Below are positions 10,565-21,148 of a stretch of 64,000 bases of DNA, piece by piece. The notes under the pieces were generated by a model. It worked only from the letters and a program-made list of their open reading frames with translations, did no database searches and was not told the origin of the DNA. A program made the translations under genes and the position numbers. The stretch is from contig CAJNDS010001935.1 in NCBI GenBank assembly GCA_905221605.1, positions 1 to 64,000 of the forward strand, given 5' to 3'. Numbering within the stretch: position 1 is the first letter of the stretch; every line of letters starts with the position of its first letter. Origin of the DNA: Symbiodinium natans. Its lineage: Eukaryota; Sar; Dinophyceae; Suessiales; Symbiodiniaceae.

Positions 10565-13327
10565 TCAGTACTCCTGGTCCTCGTCGTAATCCTCATCCTC
10601 CCCGTCCTGAAGCTGCCGGAGGAAGTCGTGGATCCAGTCCGTGTATGTGTTGTGCTGCCAGGATCCTGTGCTTGGGGCCGCCGTCAGCCAGACGTTGTCG
10701 GAGTAACTCCAGAACCTGACCGGCGAGTCGGGGCCGTACTGGTGGAACTCGAAGGACTGGCCGTCTTCGACATGGTAGAAGGTGATCGGCCCATTGTACG
10801 CCTCCTGCCACACCCAGCCAGCTGCACAAATCTGGAAGGGCCTGTCGCCATTGACCACCCACCCTGGCCTGCCACGGCGTGCCTCAAAGTTCTGGCCTGC
10901 CGGCGACCGGGTCACGAGGCTGCGCTTGATCTCCTCTGTGACGTTGTCCATGGCAAAGAGATGCAGGACATTGGGCTGGCGAGGGCGACACCGCGAGTGG
11001 ATGTTCTGCGGGAACTCACGGAGCTCCAGGAACAACGCCTTCATGACCCCTGCTTCCTCCGTGTAGATGCCAGAGTGGTACTGGAACTTTCCAATGCCAT
11101 TCAACCCCGGGGCCTCCGCAGGCATGACATGCGCGACCTGGAAAGTCGCCACACCTGGGACATCCGCTCGCCTGAGCCAATCCAGCTGGATTTCGCCTGG
11201 TGGGACAAGGGACCTGTAGTGTCATGTGTTCGGGCGAAGCAAACAAAAGGCAATAACATCATGCTGTAAATTGAAAAAAAACAAAAGGATATACTTTCAG
11301 CACAACCCACTACTTCTTAAGCCATGACTCATCGAAGACAGGAAGTGGCTCCTGCCCTGCATGAAGTAGCTGCGGCGGGGCTCGCCGTCGAAGAAGAAGC
11401 TGTCCTGCCCATTGGGAGGGGCACCACTCAGGTGCAGAAACGCCGACCGATTTGTGTACTTCTCCTGCACAAGCTTGAGGGTGATGCCCTCCGGCAGGTC
11501 CCTGACATAGACTCCATCTGGCCAGTGCGCGTCGAGCAAGGTCTTGTTTATGGCCGCTGGCGATCGCTCTGGCAGCCTCATCTGTCTCGGGAGGACGAGG
11601 CCTTGCACTCTCCAAAGACCTGCCTGGATAAAGAGGTCCTTCACACCAGTGCAGATGTCGTGGGCATGCTGGAAGAAGGGGTACCTTGTTGGCTTTCTTA
11701 CACTTGTCATGTCTCTGCTCACACTCAATCAGCAATAAGTATGGTTTCCAGGATTTCATTTAGGGACTTGACTTCGGCTTCGTGCTGTATTGAAGGAAAA
11801 TCGGAATCTGAAGTGGCAACAATGACAGTCGCTTGTCTACCAATTTCGCAGAACACCCACAAATTTTCCTACATTGTTCAGAGCCTCTACTTAAACCTTC
11901 CACAGGGTTTGTGGGCTTGTATTTGGGGTAGTGTGTGGTCTGCTTCTACTGCCCCTACGCCCTAAACCCTAAACTATATGGGTTGGGATTCTAACATTTC
12001 AGAGAGACAGGATGCTCATTGTACGTCTTCCCCGGCAGACGTGCCATGAGGAATGGGGAGATGTTCTCCCCGTAGACGTGATAGTAGAGCTCATGTCCCT
12101 GCATCTTCGCCCATCCAAGCATCGGGCCATGTGGAACCACACCATTCATCATGTGCTGGTACCACACTTCGATGACCCTCAAGTCGTACTGCGACTGCGC
12201 CGGCAGTGTGTTGAGGGTCCCCTCGCGGTGGAGCGACTCAAACTGCTTCTTGAGCTCTTCGAGAAGGGGCTTGAGGGAGGTCTCGATGCCTGTTGGCGGC
12301 CAGAGTGTGGCTGGATCGTAGCCCATCAGCTTCGCTTGAAAAAAGATTTTGACATAGGCCAAATCTTTGGTGGGATCGCCTTTCTGGTTCCACCCTGGGA
12401 GCACACCACCTCCCTGAAGGGCCTTTTCGACTTGACTGCTGCTCATGGATGTGATGTCCACCTCATCCTCTCCAGCCGCATCGATCCGAGGCTGGGGGGA
12501 TGCCACAGCAGCCACCTGGACCATGGCTGCTCGCTTCGTCTGAAGAGCCATGAGGTCAGGACTCAGGGACTCGGGGACTCTGGACTCCTGAGTCTCCTGC
12601 TTCTCGGTCTCGCCATGGTCATGCTCGGTCGGACTCAGGGACTCGGGGACTCTGGAGTCCTGAGTCTCCTGCTTCTCGGTCTCGACCTTGTTCTCCGTGG
12701 ACTCCTCAATGATCGTCTTTGACTGATATCCTGTCCCTTTCACTTTGAGCACCACTGACCTGGTGCCAGTGTCCCCTTCCTGTGGCTTCAAGGCAGGCTC
12801 AGTCTCCTGCTCAGTCTTCATGGGCTCCGTTGAAGTCTGAGAAGAGGAGGCTGCCCCTGGCTGGGACCCTGTGCTTCCGGACTGAGGGGCTTTGCCTTGC
12901 CGCAGAGAGTGTACTGGCGTCAGCAGCACCTCCAAAGGGCCTCCAGCTGCGTCGAAGACAAGACGGATGACCTTTCCTGAGTTAACCGGCACTTCTGTCA
13001 CGGCCAGGACCTCCTTGTGGTTGGGGGAGCCACACAGAGCAAACTTCACCAGTCCACCTCAGGGGCAGTCACAAGACCCTGAAAACAAAACATGCACTGT
13101 TAAGTATAATTACAGTTCTTCTCTGTTGATGAATACCTACGACTCCTGCCTGTCAGTGACCATGGCAGATCAACTGTATCAGGACGGCACTGATCACCCT
13201 TCATGATGCCGATTGCGTGCCACGCCCCTTCCATGTTCACAACCAGCAATGCTTCTGCCCGCTGATACGAGGTCGTCGTGCTGCCATGCTGCAAGGCCAC
13301 AACATACTTGGACGTCGGATTCCCCAT
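10565..13327 (-). CDS. Four-exon hypothetical protein, 726 aa
   Basis: The model has exons 13198-13327, 12025-13057, 11329-11714 and 10565-11196, with stop TAG/TAA context at 10565. Phases match at all three junctions, and all donors are GT (13197, 12024, 11328) with AG acceptors; introns are 140, 310 and 132 nt. The start is ATG at 13327 directly after TTTGACAG, as expected for spliced-leader addition, and reads MGNPTSK, a possible N-myristoylation context. Residues about 90-200 are low-complexity Ser/Thr/Glu/Gln with two tandem copies of KQETQ(D/E)SRVPESLSP. The C-terminal 250 residues look globular, with Trp/Tyr/Phe-rich segments (AAGWVWQEAYNGPITFYHV, FWSYSDNVWLTAAP), and end in an acidic tail DGEDEDYDEDQEY. 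No family is recognised. Intron 2 carries CCCTAAA units on the plus strand near 11960. The gene model is strong; function is unknown. Confidence 0.8.
12553..12667. repeat. GACTC-type repeat inside an exon
   Basis: Two 48-60 bp units, each containing ACTCAGGGACTCGGGGACTC and GAGTCTCCTGCTTCTCGG, make the internal protein repeat SRVPESLSP. The words are the same as in the non-coding short repeats of the window. Confidence 0.8.
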
Positions 13328-13644
13328 CTGTCAAACGCTACAGCACTCCGGGACTCAAGGACTCAGGGCTCAGGAGGCTGCAGGCCAAAATGCTACGAGG
13401 TTCTGCACTGCGAAACTGCATGGCAATCGAAAATGCACACTGCTGCTGAAAAACCCTGTGCACTGCTGCTGAAAAAACCCTGACCCTGTGTCTGGAAAAC
13501 CTAGGTTTTCCAGACGCCCCCCCCAATTCCAGACACCCCACCCCCATTTCCAGACAGAAGTGCCCAGGCCCGGACATGAGATCGACATCGCCGACATCGA
13601 GGCGTCGATCCATGGGCCTTAGCTCGGTCATTGGTGTCAGGTCC

Positions 13645-13722
13645 ATTCCAATGTGGAATACTAGAAAAATACAGAATGCAACCGGTTGCGTTCTGTATTT
13701 TTCTAGTATTCCACATTGGAAT
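13645..13722. repeat. 78-bp palindrome, copy 1
   Basis: Perfect or near-perfect palindrome from ATTCCAATGTGGAATACTAG to its reverse complement, centred on AACCGGTT at 13683/13684. It also contains the inner dyad TGGAATACTAG. It sits at the edge of a TTTAGGG array. Confidence 0.95.
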
Positions 13723-13814
13723 TTAGGGTTTAGGGTTTAAAGGTTTAGGGTTTAAAGGTTTAGGGTTTAAAGGTTTAGGGTTTAAAGGTTTAGGGTTTGG
13801 GTTTAAGGGGATCC

Positions 13815-13892
13815 ATTCCAACGTGGAATACTAGGGAAATACAGATTGCAACCAGTTGCGTTCTGTATTTTTCTAGTATTCCAGGTTGAAAT
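13815..13892. repeat. 78-bp palindrome, copy 2
   Basis: Same element as 13645-13722 with several substitutions (AACGTGGAATACTAGGGAAAT; right end CCAGGTTGAAAT), so the two arms mismatch at a few positions. Confidence 0.9.
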
Positions 13893-13963
13893 TTAAACCT
13901 AAACCCTAAAGGAAACCCGAAACCCTGCACCCTAAACCCCAAACCCCAAACCCTAAACCCTGT

Positions 13964-14041
13964 ATTCCAATGTGGAATACTAGAAAAATACAGAATGCAA
14001 CTGGTTGCAATCTGTATTTTGCTAGTATTCCATATTGGAAT
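13964..14041. repeat. 78-bp palindrome, copy 3
   Basis: Same element, with centre AACTGGTT and right arm TTTTGCTAGTATTCCATATT. It is followed by GGACCCCC, as copy 4 is followed by GGACAC. Confidence 0.9.
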
Positions 14042-14109
14042 GGACCCCCTTAAACCTAAACCCGAAACCTTTGAACCCTAAACCCTAAACCCTAAACCCT
14101 AAACCCTAA

Positions 14110-14187
14110 TTTCCAACGTGGAATACTAGAAAAATACAGAACGCAACCGGGTGCGTTCTGTATTTTTCCAGTATTCCACGTTGGAAT
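14110..14187. repeat. 78-bp palindrome, copy 4
   Basis: Same element, with centre AACCGGGT and arms containing ACGTGGAATACTAG / CCAGTATTCCACGT. It directly follows five CCCTAAA units. Confidence 0.9.
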
Positions 14188-14474
14188 GGACACACAAATC
14201 CAAAAGGTTGAAGTCGCCAAGGATGCGACATTGCGGTGTCCAGCCCAGCCCAGACCTGAGTCGGTGCATAAGTGTGGGTGTGCCCAGACATTGCATGCTG
14301 CTCGAACTGGTTCCACAGGTGGCTCACAGTTGTGGAAACAAACACCGTTAAATTCAATATCGTTGCACATGGGTATACACAGCCTAGTCGTGCAAAACAT
14401 ACCATTGGACCATGTGTGACATCAGACTCCAGAGTCCAGAGTTCATGAGTGTCCAGAGTTTTGTCTGGAAAGCC

Positions 14475-15125
14475 ATGATGCTGCCGCCAGGACTCCACCC
14501 GCCCCGAGCTTCTTCCAAGGTGTCCAGGCCCATAGAAGCAGACTGTTTCAAGAAGTCAATACCCATGAAGGTCTCAGTGGGGTGGATTCCGCCCCCACCC
14601 CCAGTGGCAGCAACAACATTGGCTACACCAACAGATGCTTCTAGTTGGCACTCCCTACTACAGGGGTTGGAAGTGGAAATGAAGGCGAGCAATGAGTTGG
14701 AGCACAAACTGCAGCAAGGACAGGAACAGCATGACGAGCTCATGCCCCCAAACTTGAAGCTGATGGTGCAAGATGAGATTGTGGACCTCATGGCAACCCA
14801 CACCAACTTTCCAGACAAGGAAAACATTCATCCAGAAGAGCCTGAATGCCAAACCAGCCACTTGATGACAAGATTCAAGAGGACCCGAGTCCTGAGTACA
14901 CTCCTTCGTACCCAGGAGTTCCTAGATGTGGAGAAATTCTTGGAAGGCCAAGATGACAAACCACCCCTTCCATTGCCCAGACCTCCTCAGGACTACATGA
15001 AATTGCCAAAACGAACTTGGGAGAAAGACTTCGCCAAGTTCAAACAATGCCTGAGAAGCTGGGCCCGATTCCTGGAAGAGAACGACACCATGAGGCCCGA
15101 GCCAAGAGACCAGATCGAACCGTGA
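14475..15125 (+). CDS. Hypothetical coiled-coil-like protein, 216 aa
   Basis: An open frame from ATG 14475 to TGA 15123-15125; it is open further upstream to 14412, but the ATG directly after GGAAAGCC is the better start. The N-terminal third has a Pro run (IPPPPPVAA) and low complexity. Residues about 65-110 are a helical Glu/Leu/Gln stretch (LEVEMKASNELEHKLQQGQE), and the C-terminal part is basic and aromatic (YMKLPKRTWEKDFAKFKQCL). No known domain is recognised and no membrane segment is present. The whole unit fits one exon, unusual here; a spliced extension after 15125 cannot be excluded. Codon choice and the sharp loss of coding character at both ends support it as real. Confidence 0.6.
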   Translation: MMLPPGLHPPRASSKVSRPIEADCFKKSIPMKVSVGWIPPPPPVAATTLATPTDASSWHSLLQGLEVEMKASNELEHKLQQGQEQHDELMPPNLKLMVQDEIVDLMATHTNFPDKENIHPEEPECQTSHLMTRFKRTRVLSTLLRTQEFLDVEKFLEGQDDKPPLPLPRPPQDYMKLPKRTWEKDFAKFKQCLRSWARFLEENDTMRPEPRDQIEP

Positions 15126-15369
15126 GCCTTCGAGCAGCTTCTTTAACAATTCAAGATCGCAGTGGAGTCTTACAGAGAGGCTGTCGCTGTTCTAATTAGT
15201 ACGAGGGGACATGACTGCACAAGCCAAAAAATGGAGCTATCTCATGTGTAGCCTGTCAAAACCACGGTCTAGGATCACAAAATCCAGATGTGTGCTCTCT
15301 GTTGCAGACTAACAACCCAGAGTCCAGAACTCATTGCCTAAGGCCCAGACCATCGGACTTCATTGACCA

Positions 15370-15420
15370 GCGCGGGAAGCTGCCGGGGACTCGGGACTCT
15401 GAACTCGGAGCCCTCAGTTC
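15370..15420. repeat. GACTC-type short repeat
   Basis: GGGGACTCGGGACTCTGAACTC near 15388-15410, in a gene-free stretch (15126-15650) that otherwise holds AT-rich TATGTATA words from 15500 on. Confidence 0.6.
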
Positions 15421-15650
15421 AGGGTGCTGTTTAGTGTGACTTTGGGTTGGAAATTACCCTTTTACCCTTGAACCCTAAACCCACTGGCAACTCTAAATTG
15501 TACACATATGTATATATTTATAGAACCTATGTAGACATGTACATATGTATATCTGTATATATTTTATATGTATATATGTATGTGCGTTTATATGTTTATA
15601 TGTATAAATGTATAAATGTACATATGTATATAAAACATGTATCTGAGTGT

Positions 15651-15815
15651 GTGTGTGGCCATATATGTATAGATCTCTATAAATTTATTGTAAAATTCAT
15701 AATAGTTATTATTCAATTTGTTTTGCGGATCTTAACAGCCTTTTAAGATCCGTAAAACAAGTTGAATAATAATAATTAAGCATAGGTTTAAATTTATACA
15801 TATATGGCCACACAC
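15651..15815. repeat. Inverted repeat of about 80-bp arms
   Basis: The left part starts GTGTGTGGCCATATATGTATA and the right part ends ATATATGGCCACACAC. The core pairs TTTTGCGGATCTTAA with TTAAGATCCGTAAAA across a loop of a few bases. The arms diverge by small indels, so this is an older foldback element. Confidence 0.85.
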
Positions 15816-15832
15816 TGCTAAGTGTTCTGCTC

Positions 15833-15917
<85 letters not shown>
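15833..15917. repeat. (CTA)n microsatellite
   Basis: About 28 uninterrupted CTA/TAG triplets. Confidence 0.98.
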
Positions 15918-16089
15918 GAGCACTAGACCCTAAATGCCCCCAGCCTAAACCCTGAACCCTTAATCCCTTACACCCTGATACACCCACTGACCCTAAACCC
16001 TAAAGTCTTTTTTGAAACAGTTTGGCACTCACGACCCCCCACCCCCTGGTATGAAGCACATTCACTGACTATATATGAATTTGCTTCGG

Positions 16090-16125
16090 AAAACACAGAT
16101 CGCAACCAGTTGCGATCTGTGTTTT
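16090..16125. repeat. Shortened relative of the 78-bp palindrome
   Basis: A 36-bp perfect palindrome AAAACACAGATCGCAACC/AGTTGCGATCTGTGTTTT that shares the ACAGAT-GCAACC-GGTTGC-ATCTGT core with the four elements at 13.6-14.2 kb but lacks their outer arms. Confidence 0.75.
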
Positions 16126-16354
16126 GCAGGCAAAATGCACACAGATCAAAGAGCATGGCTTGCCAAGACATTGTCTATTCGCAGTGGCTTTGCAGGAGTG
16201 CAGGAAACTCACGAATAGTACATGCTTGACACATAACTTGTCTATGAAAGCTTGTGTACAAACATCCCTGAGACTGTTAGCATGCCTCACATGATAGTAC
16301 CAGAGTTCAGAGTCCTGACTCAGAGTCCTGACTCAGAGTCGAGGACGCCTTGCC

Positions 16355-17251
16355 ATGAGTGGTCTTCCTCCCGGGGCCCCGGCCCCTCCACCGCCGCCGC
16401 CCCCACCACCACCACCGCCGCAAGATGCTGGAACAATGCCAAAGGCAAGCCCAGCACAATGGAAGCCGCCCCCACCACCGCAGCCAGCTGCAAAGGCACG
16501 GGATGCCTCCTATTTGCGCCGCCAAGAGAAATTCAGAGCGGAGGAAAAGTTTCACCAGGACCTCGCCGAGGCAAAGGAACGGCACCGGCTTGAACTGCAG
16601 CAAGCCAAGAAGCAACACGAGCTTGAGATGGAGAACTTCAAGTTGCAGGTGGAGCTGGACAAGGTAGATGCCGAGAAGGAACAGGAGGACGAACTGGCAA
16701 AGGTAAAGGATGAGCTCGCTCTTAATATCAGGTACAACAAGGAGCTTGTGGAGGACAATCGAAAGTGGAAAGATGCCAACCAGAAGTTCGTAGTACAAGA
16801 GCAACAGTTTGTGGCATCGGACCGGGCACTCAATCAACAGCTCAAAGAAGCAGTGGCAGCTCGAGAAGAAGCAGAACGTCAAGCCAAGATAGTGAAGGAC
16901 ATGCTGAAGGACTCACACAACATGCATGATACATATATATATATGACATGATATATGTTTCATAATATGCTTGCCTTCCTTGCCTACCCCGAAGACTTAC
17001 AAAAACAATCAGCATTACTTTCTCCACAGTAGCAGTTTCGTGAGGACGAGAAAGAACGTTCCGAGAACCTGCAGCTTCGAATCAACGAGTTAGAGGCCGA
17101 TCTCCACTCGTCTCCCCCCCCACCCTCCCCCTTCGTTCCCCACCTCCCCCCCCCCCCTCCAGCAGACCCCGTCTGGCAGGATGCCTTGGAGAAAGCTACA
17201 AAATCAGATGCAACCGAGGCCAGGGCAGTTTTAGCAGCTTCTCCACATTGA
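16355..17251 (+). CDS. Proline-rich coiled-coil protein, two exons, 250 aa
   Basis: Exon 1 runs from ATG 16355 to about 16891 (donor ATA|GTGAAG) and exon 2 from 17036 to TGA at 17251 (acceptor GTAGCAG); phase 0 at both sides. An alternative GA donor at 16907 also keeps frame. The N-terminus is Pro-rich (a run of 12 Pro at residues 11-22). Residues about 50-205 form a long charged helix with heptad-like Leu/Val spacing (LELQQAKKQHELEMENFKL), typical of a coiled coil. Exon 2 continues the helix (LQLRINELEADL), has a second Pro-rich linker, and ends in a short helix. No family is recognised; a scaffold or filament role would be a guess. The intron holds an AT microsatellite near 16930-16955. Confidence 0.75.
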
Positions 17252-17683
17252 CATGCATGTTCTACACGGCATTGCCTGGCCAGGCGGGGCAGGGCAAGAA
17301 GAAGAGGAGGAAGAAAGAGAAGCCATAGAGCAGATTTCAGATTCCAGATTCCAGATCTGGTGCAACGAAAAAAGGTGTCTTGCATGACTTGCCTGCCTGT
17401 CAACCAAGCCTTCCTCCTTGCAAGATGATGAATGCATTGCCTGCCTGAGGCCAAGACCAGGAGCATTGCGCCACAGGAGCTGGCATGTTTGCAGAGTCTG
17501 AGTTCCGAGTTCTGAGTTCAGGTTTTGATGGTAAGGGTTTTGGAAGTGGTGTGTCTTATGGCTTCGGGCGACTATATTCTGCATTTCTTTCACCTATGTG
17601 TGTTTTGAGACTTAGTTGTTGCTTGTGTTGTCATGAACAATACAATGCTTCAAAGCTGCACGAACCAGTTATCTACAAATGCT
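17252..17683. other. Non-coding stretch
   Basis: No defensible frame. Contains TTCCAGATTCCAGATT and GAGTTCCGAGTTCTGAG short repeats (17338-17360 and 17495-17520). Confidence 0.4.
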
Positions 17684-17836
17684 GTGTGCCACTTGAGCAG
17701 TGGCCATGACATGTAATATGCCACTTGAACAGCGGCCATGACATGTAATGTGCACCACTTGAACAGTGGCCATGACGTGCAATGTGTGCCACTTGAACAG
17801 CGGCCATGCAGTGCACCACTTGAACAGTGGCCATGC
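17684..17836. repeat. Tandem repeat of about 33 bp, five copies
   Basis: Unit CCACTTGAACAGTGGCCATG plus a spacer GACATGTAATGTG. Each unit contains the dyad CCACT-TGAAC-AGTGG. Copies alternate AGTGG and AGCGG. Confidence 0.9.
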
Positions 17837-18072
17837 ACCATGAACCCTCGCCTGAAGCCCAAAACCTAAGCCCTAATCAACCCTAAACCCCAATGCCCAA
17901 TGTTGCCAGGAGCAGCGCTGCACCATCTGGGCTTGCGGTTTAGGGTTTGAAGGGTTTAATTAGGGTTTAGTTGTGGGGGTAAGCAGTTCGAGGATTTTGG
18001 GTTTGCTGTCGGTATTTATGAACAGGGTTTAGGGTAGTATAGCATTAGGGGAATACTTTACTTTACATTTCA

Positions 18073-18161
18073 AAAAATGCACACTGCTCCGTATGTGATT
18101 CGCCTAGGCCTAATTATTTATATCATAGCTTAGATCACATACGGAGGTTGCAGTGCATTTT
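18073..18161. repeat. Inverted repeat
   Basis: AAATGCACACTGCTCCGTAT...GTGAT pairs with ATCACATACGGAGGTTGCAGTGCATTT with one bulge; the loop is about 35 nt and AT-rich. Confidence 0.85.
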
Positions 18162-19321
18162 CGAAACCTCAAAAGGCCCCCCAAACCTTCAAATGCACCC
18201 CAAAACTCCAAGGCACGAAACCTGCACTTGTAGTTCCTTTTCAAACATGCAACCCACTACCACATGTGATGCCATCTCTGAAACCAGAAGTAAAAATTAC
18301 TTCTACAATCTCGATTCACATGTGGGAGTGGTTTGCATCTCTGAAAAGAAACATAGTTCCCCTGTTTTCTCCTGGGCAGAATTTGTTAAAGCAAATTTGT
18401 GTGTGTGTGTGTGTGTCTGTGTCAATTTTACGGCCGCCCCGCCCCCCCCCCCTCCAAATCATTTTTTATGTCAGATTTTTATGTCTTATGTTCAAAACAA
18501 GTTGTTTCAAACTTGTTTTTTTGAACCCAAAAACGAGACTACAGGAAACAAAAACCAGACTACAGGAATCAAGCAACGTAGGTTCTAATGTCTTCGGTGC
18601 CCACATTTTGGTTCGGCAATTATTGCCCCATTCAAACTCCCTCTACGCAAGCAATCCATTCGGTTGGTTCTAAGGGAGTCAGCTGCTTCGCAGTTCACGC
18701 TGGGATGCTTCGAATCTGATTGGCGCATTTCGGGCGGTCATCATTGACCTCATCTAAGTTCATGTTCTCGTGAATCTGTTAGGAAACGAGCGCTTGTTTC
18801 AGCCACAGGCCTGCTGGACCTTCGGGGCGTCGAAGACCGAGAGTGTGGTGCCTGCAGCGCGCAGCCCAAACTTGCAGAGCAGGTGAGGACTCTCCGCACT
18901 CTGGCTATGCCATCTAAGGGTGGTTACATGGTCCCTTAGTATGGGCCCTTAAAAGGGTACCCCTTATGCGCCTTATATACTATATACCCTATACAAATCA
19001 AGGGCCCAAACATCAGAACCCTGATCGCTGCAGAAGGTCGTTGTCTGAGCCACGAAGAAAAGCATATATTTGTAGCATGAAATTACAGCGCCAAAGCCCC
19101 AATGTGCAAAGCCCGCTTTGTGCCCATAGTGGCACCTTCAGTGGCTACGCCGCACTTCGTTTCGTGACTCGGGCGACTGGGGTCTCTACCTTTCCCGGAT
19201 GAGGCAACATGACTGCCAGGGCCCCAGCTAGTCGTGGGTGCGGCCTCTGCGGACTTCCCGCCTTCGCCTGAATGGTGTGGATTCCATCATATTACTCATT
19301 ATATGACCATCACTCAATCGC
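18162..19321. other. No recognisable gene
   Basis: Contains a (GT)n run at 18398-18420, a C-rich run at 18436-18452 and a GGTCCCTTAGTATGGGCCC / GGGTACCCC segment at 18925-18965 that resembles foldback debris. No frame I would defend. Confidence 0.35.
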
Positions 19322-20198
19322 TTATCCGTGCTTCCTCTTCTGACGAGAGTCTTGCAAAGGAAACAAGGACTTGTGTTTGGGGCTTGCGAGTCCAAACAGT
19401 TGAGGGCAAGATCCACCAGCCAAGTCGCTGCCGCTGCCCTCCTTCTTCGACTCGGCCGTGCTGCTCTTCGCGGTGGTGTTGTCGACCGCGGCCTTGCTGG
19501 CCTTCTCATTCGTCGCGGCATCCGAGGTCTTCTTGGTTGCGTCCGGTTCTTCCTTGGTCGCTTCGGCTTTCTTCTTGGCCACCTCGGCTTTCTCTTTTGC
19601 CGAGTCCGGCTCGTCCTTCTTTGCGTCGGCCTTCTCCTTCGTGGCGTCGGAGCTGGCTTTGCTCACTTCCTTCTCTTTGGCTGGTTCTACCTTCTTTGTC
19701 TGGGCTTTCTCTTTTGCCGACTCCTTCTCTTTGGCTGCTTCTGAGTTTTTGTCGGTTGCCTTTGTTTTCTCGTTGTCCTCAGCTGCTGCATCTGTCTTTG
19801 TGCTTTCCTTTTGTGTCTTGGCGGCTTTCTTCTCTGCCGCAGTGCTGGCCTTGGCTGGGGCAGATGTCTCCTCCTTCGCGGCGGACTCCTTGCCGGCAGT
19901 CACCGTCTCCTTGTCCGCGGGCTCAGCTTTGTCAGGCGTTGTCTCCTTTGACGCCTGCGCGAGCCGACATCTTGATGAAGGATCTGCTGCACTACACCGT
20001 GCGAAGTTTAAAGAAGAGAAGAGTCCAGTCCTAACCTATATATACAAGCTACCAAAAAGCCGCATAGCACTCACGCACACTCTGAGTAACCGCCTACTCC
20101 TCAGTATGCTACTTCTACTGAAGTGGACTCACAAAGGCGTCCTTTGAGTCGTTTGCGATGTCCTTCTTCGTCTTGTCGTCGGGCTCATCGGCTGTCAT
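19322..20198 (-). CDS. Lys/Ala/Glu-rich low-complexity protein, two exons, 232 aa
   Basis: Exon 1 is 20133-20198 (ATG directly after GTGCGCAG, as for spliced-leader addition) and ends at a canonical GTGAGT donor. Exon 2 is 19322-19954 after a GCGCAG acceptor; phase is 0 on both sides. The protein begins MTADEPDDKTKKDIANDSK and continues with irregular repeats of AKEKAE, KKDEP, ATKEE and KASSDA, about two thirds Lys, Ala, Glu, Ser and Thr. The final 35 residues differ (GGSCPQLFGLASPKHKS) and may be a read-through of a further intron. Composition resembles histone-H1 tails and LEA-type proteins; dinoflagellates lack bulk nucleosomal packaging, so a basic chromatin protein is one option, but acidic residues are nearly as frequent as basic ones. 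Function is not assigned. Confidence 0.7.
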
Positions 20199-20764
20199 CT
20201 GCGCACAGTTTGCACATGGCATCATGGCACAGACAGCTCAACCTTTCCGCCCACCCTCAACAAATTCCAGCTGCTAGCCCTCCTACGATGCTACGGAAGG
20301 TCTCCTGATCATGATGTTGCCACTTGCGCACATAGGAGTGAAGCCACGGTCCTGAGTGCCACCAAGCAGCCGCCAAGTCCCCAAGCAAGGGCCCCGCAGG
20401 TTTCACGCGCAAAGCGCTGGACCTCAGCAAATGAGGAAAAATTCATGCTGTGGGGCTGACATCCTATTCTGTGCATGTACTTTTCGGGGGCAAAATTGGG
20501 GTTCCCCAGCCTAAGTCAGGGCAACAACATCCCAAGAAATTGGCAGTTTTATTCTTCGGCCTCTTCAGGCGGCTTCCATCCGCAAGGGAGGCGAGGGTCA
20601 GCAGAACCTTATGAGGCGTTCCCGAAGTGGAACACTTTAAATTTGACATTCCGGTAATCCCTCACCTGTCCATGGTGAATCTTCCCTTTCAGCTTTCTTC
20701 TGCTGGAAGCTCCTAGGTTGGCAAATTTTAGTTCCAATGGCTTCAGGATAGCTCAAAACATAAA
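20199..20764. other. No recognisable gene
   Basis: Short frames only; nothing I can support. Confidence 0.35.
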
Positions 20765-20840
20765 TGATTCTTCCTTATAAGGGCAATATAGGGATTTGTA
20801 TGTTTATATCTTTTGGGAACTCTTAAGCAAAGAGTAGCTC
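20765..20840. repeat. Short interspersed element, family with CTTAAGAACTCC end, copy a
   Basis: TTCTTCCTTATAAGGGCAATAT ... TTTGGGAACTCTTAAGCAAAGAGTAG. Related copies at 56914-57046 and 57793-57869. Confidence 0.7.
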
Positions 20841-21148
20841 ATGTCACAGAGCTGCAGGTAAGGGGCGAAAACGAACTTCATTGCGTCTTCTCGGCACTCG
20901 AGCGGGACTGCACACGTACAGCAAGTGCTCGGGCCAAGAACGGCTACAGCTATGCATCTGTGTTTGGAAGTCTTGAGCAACTTGAGCACGAGACATGGCG
21001 CGAGACATGGAGACCCTGAGTATCCTGAGGGTCCCAGCATGTTCCAACTCTCTACACACACACACTTCCAAGTCCTAGTTGCTCAAGGAAGTTTTGAGAA
21101 GGCACCAGGAGGCGCAACCCTGGCTTCTTCTTCTTCCTGATCTGCTGC

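Larger units (their letters stand above)
13723..14109. repeat. Telomere-type arrays separated by palindromes
   Basis: TTTAGGG with an inserted AAAGG unit (GGGTTTAAAGGTTTA, four to five copies) at 13727-13810, then CCCTAAA copies at 13898-13960 and 14045-14109. The orientation switches across palindrome copy 2. Confidence 0.9.

Noticed and set aside
15709-15987. Poly-Ser or poly-Val frames
   Set aside because: Come from the (CTA)n microsatellite.
19234-20147. Plus-strand frames rich in Ser/Leu/Ala/Arg
   Set aside because: Antisense shadows of the Lys/Ala/Glu repeats; the minus-strand model has a start, a GTGAGT donor and matching phase.
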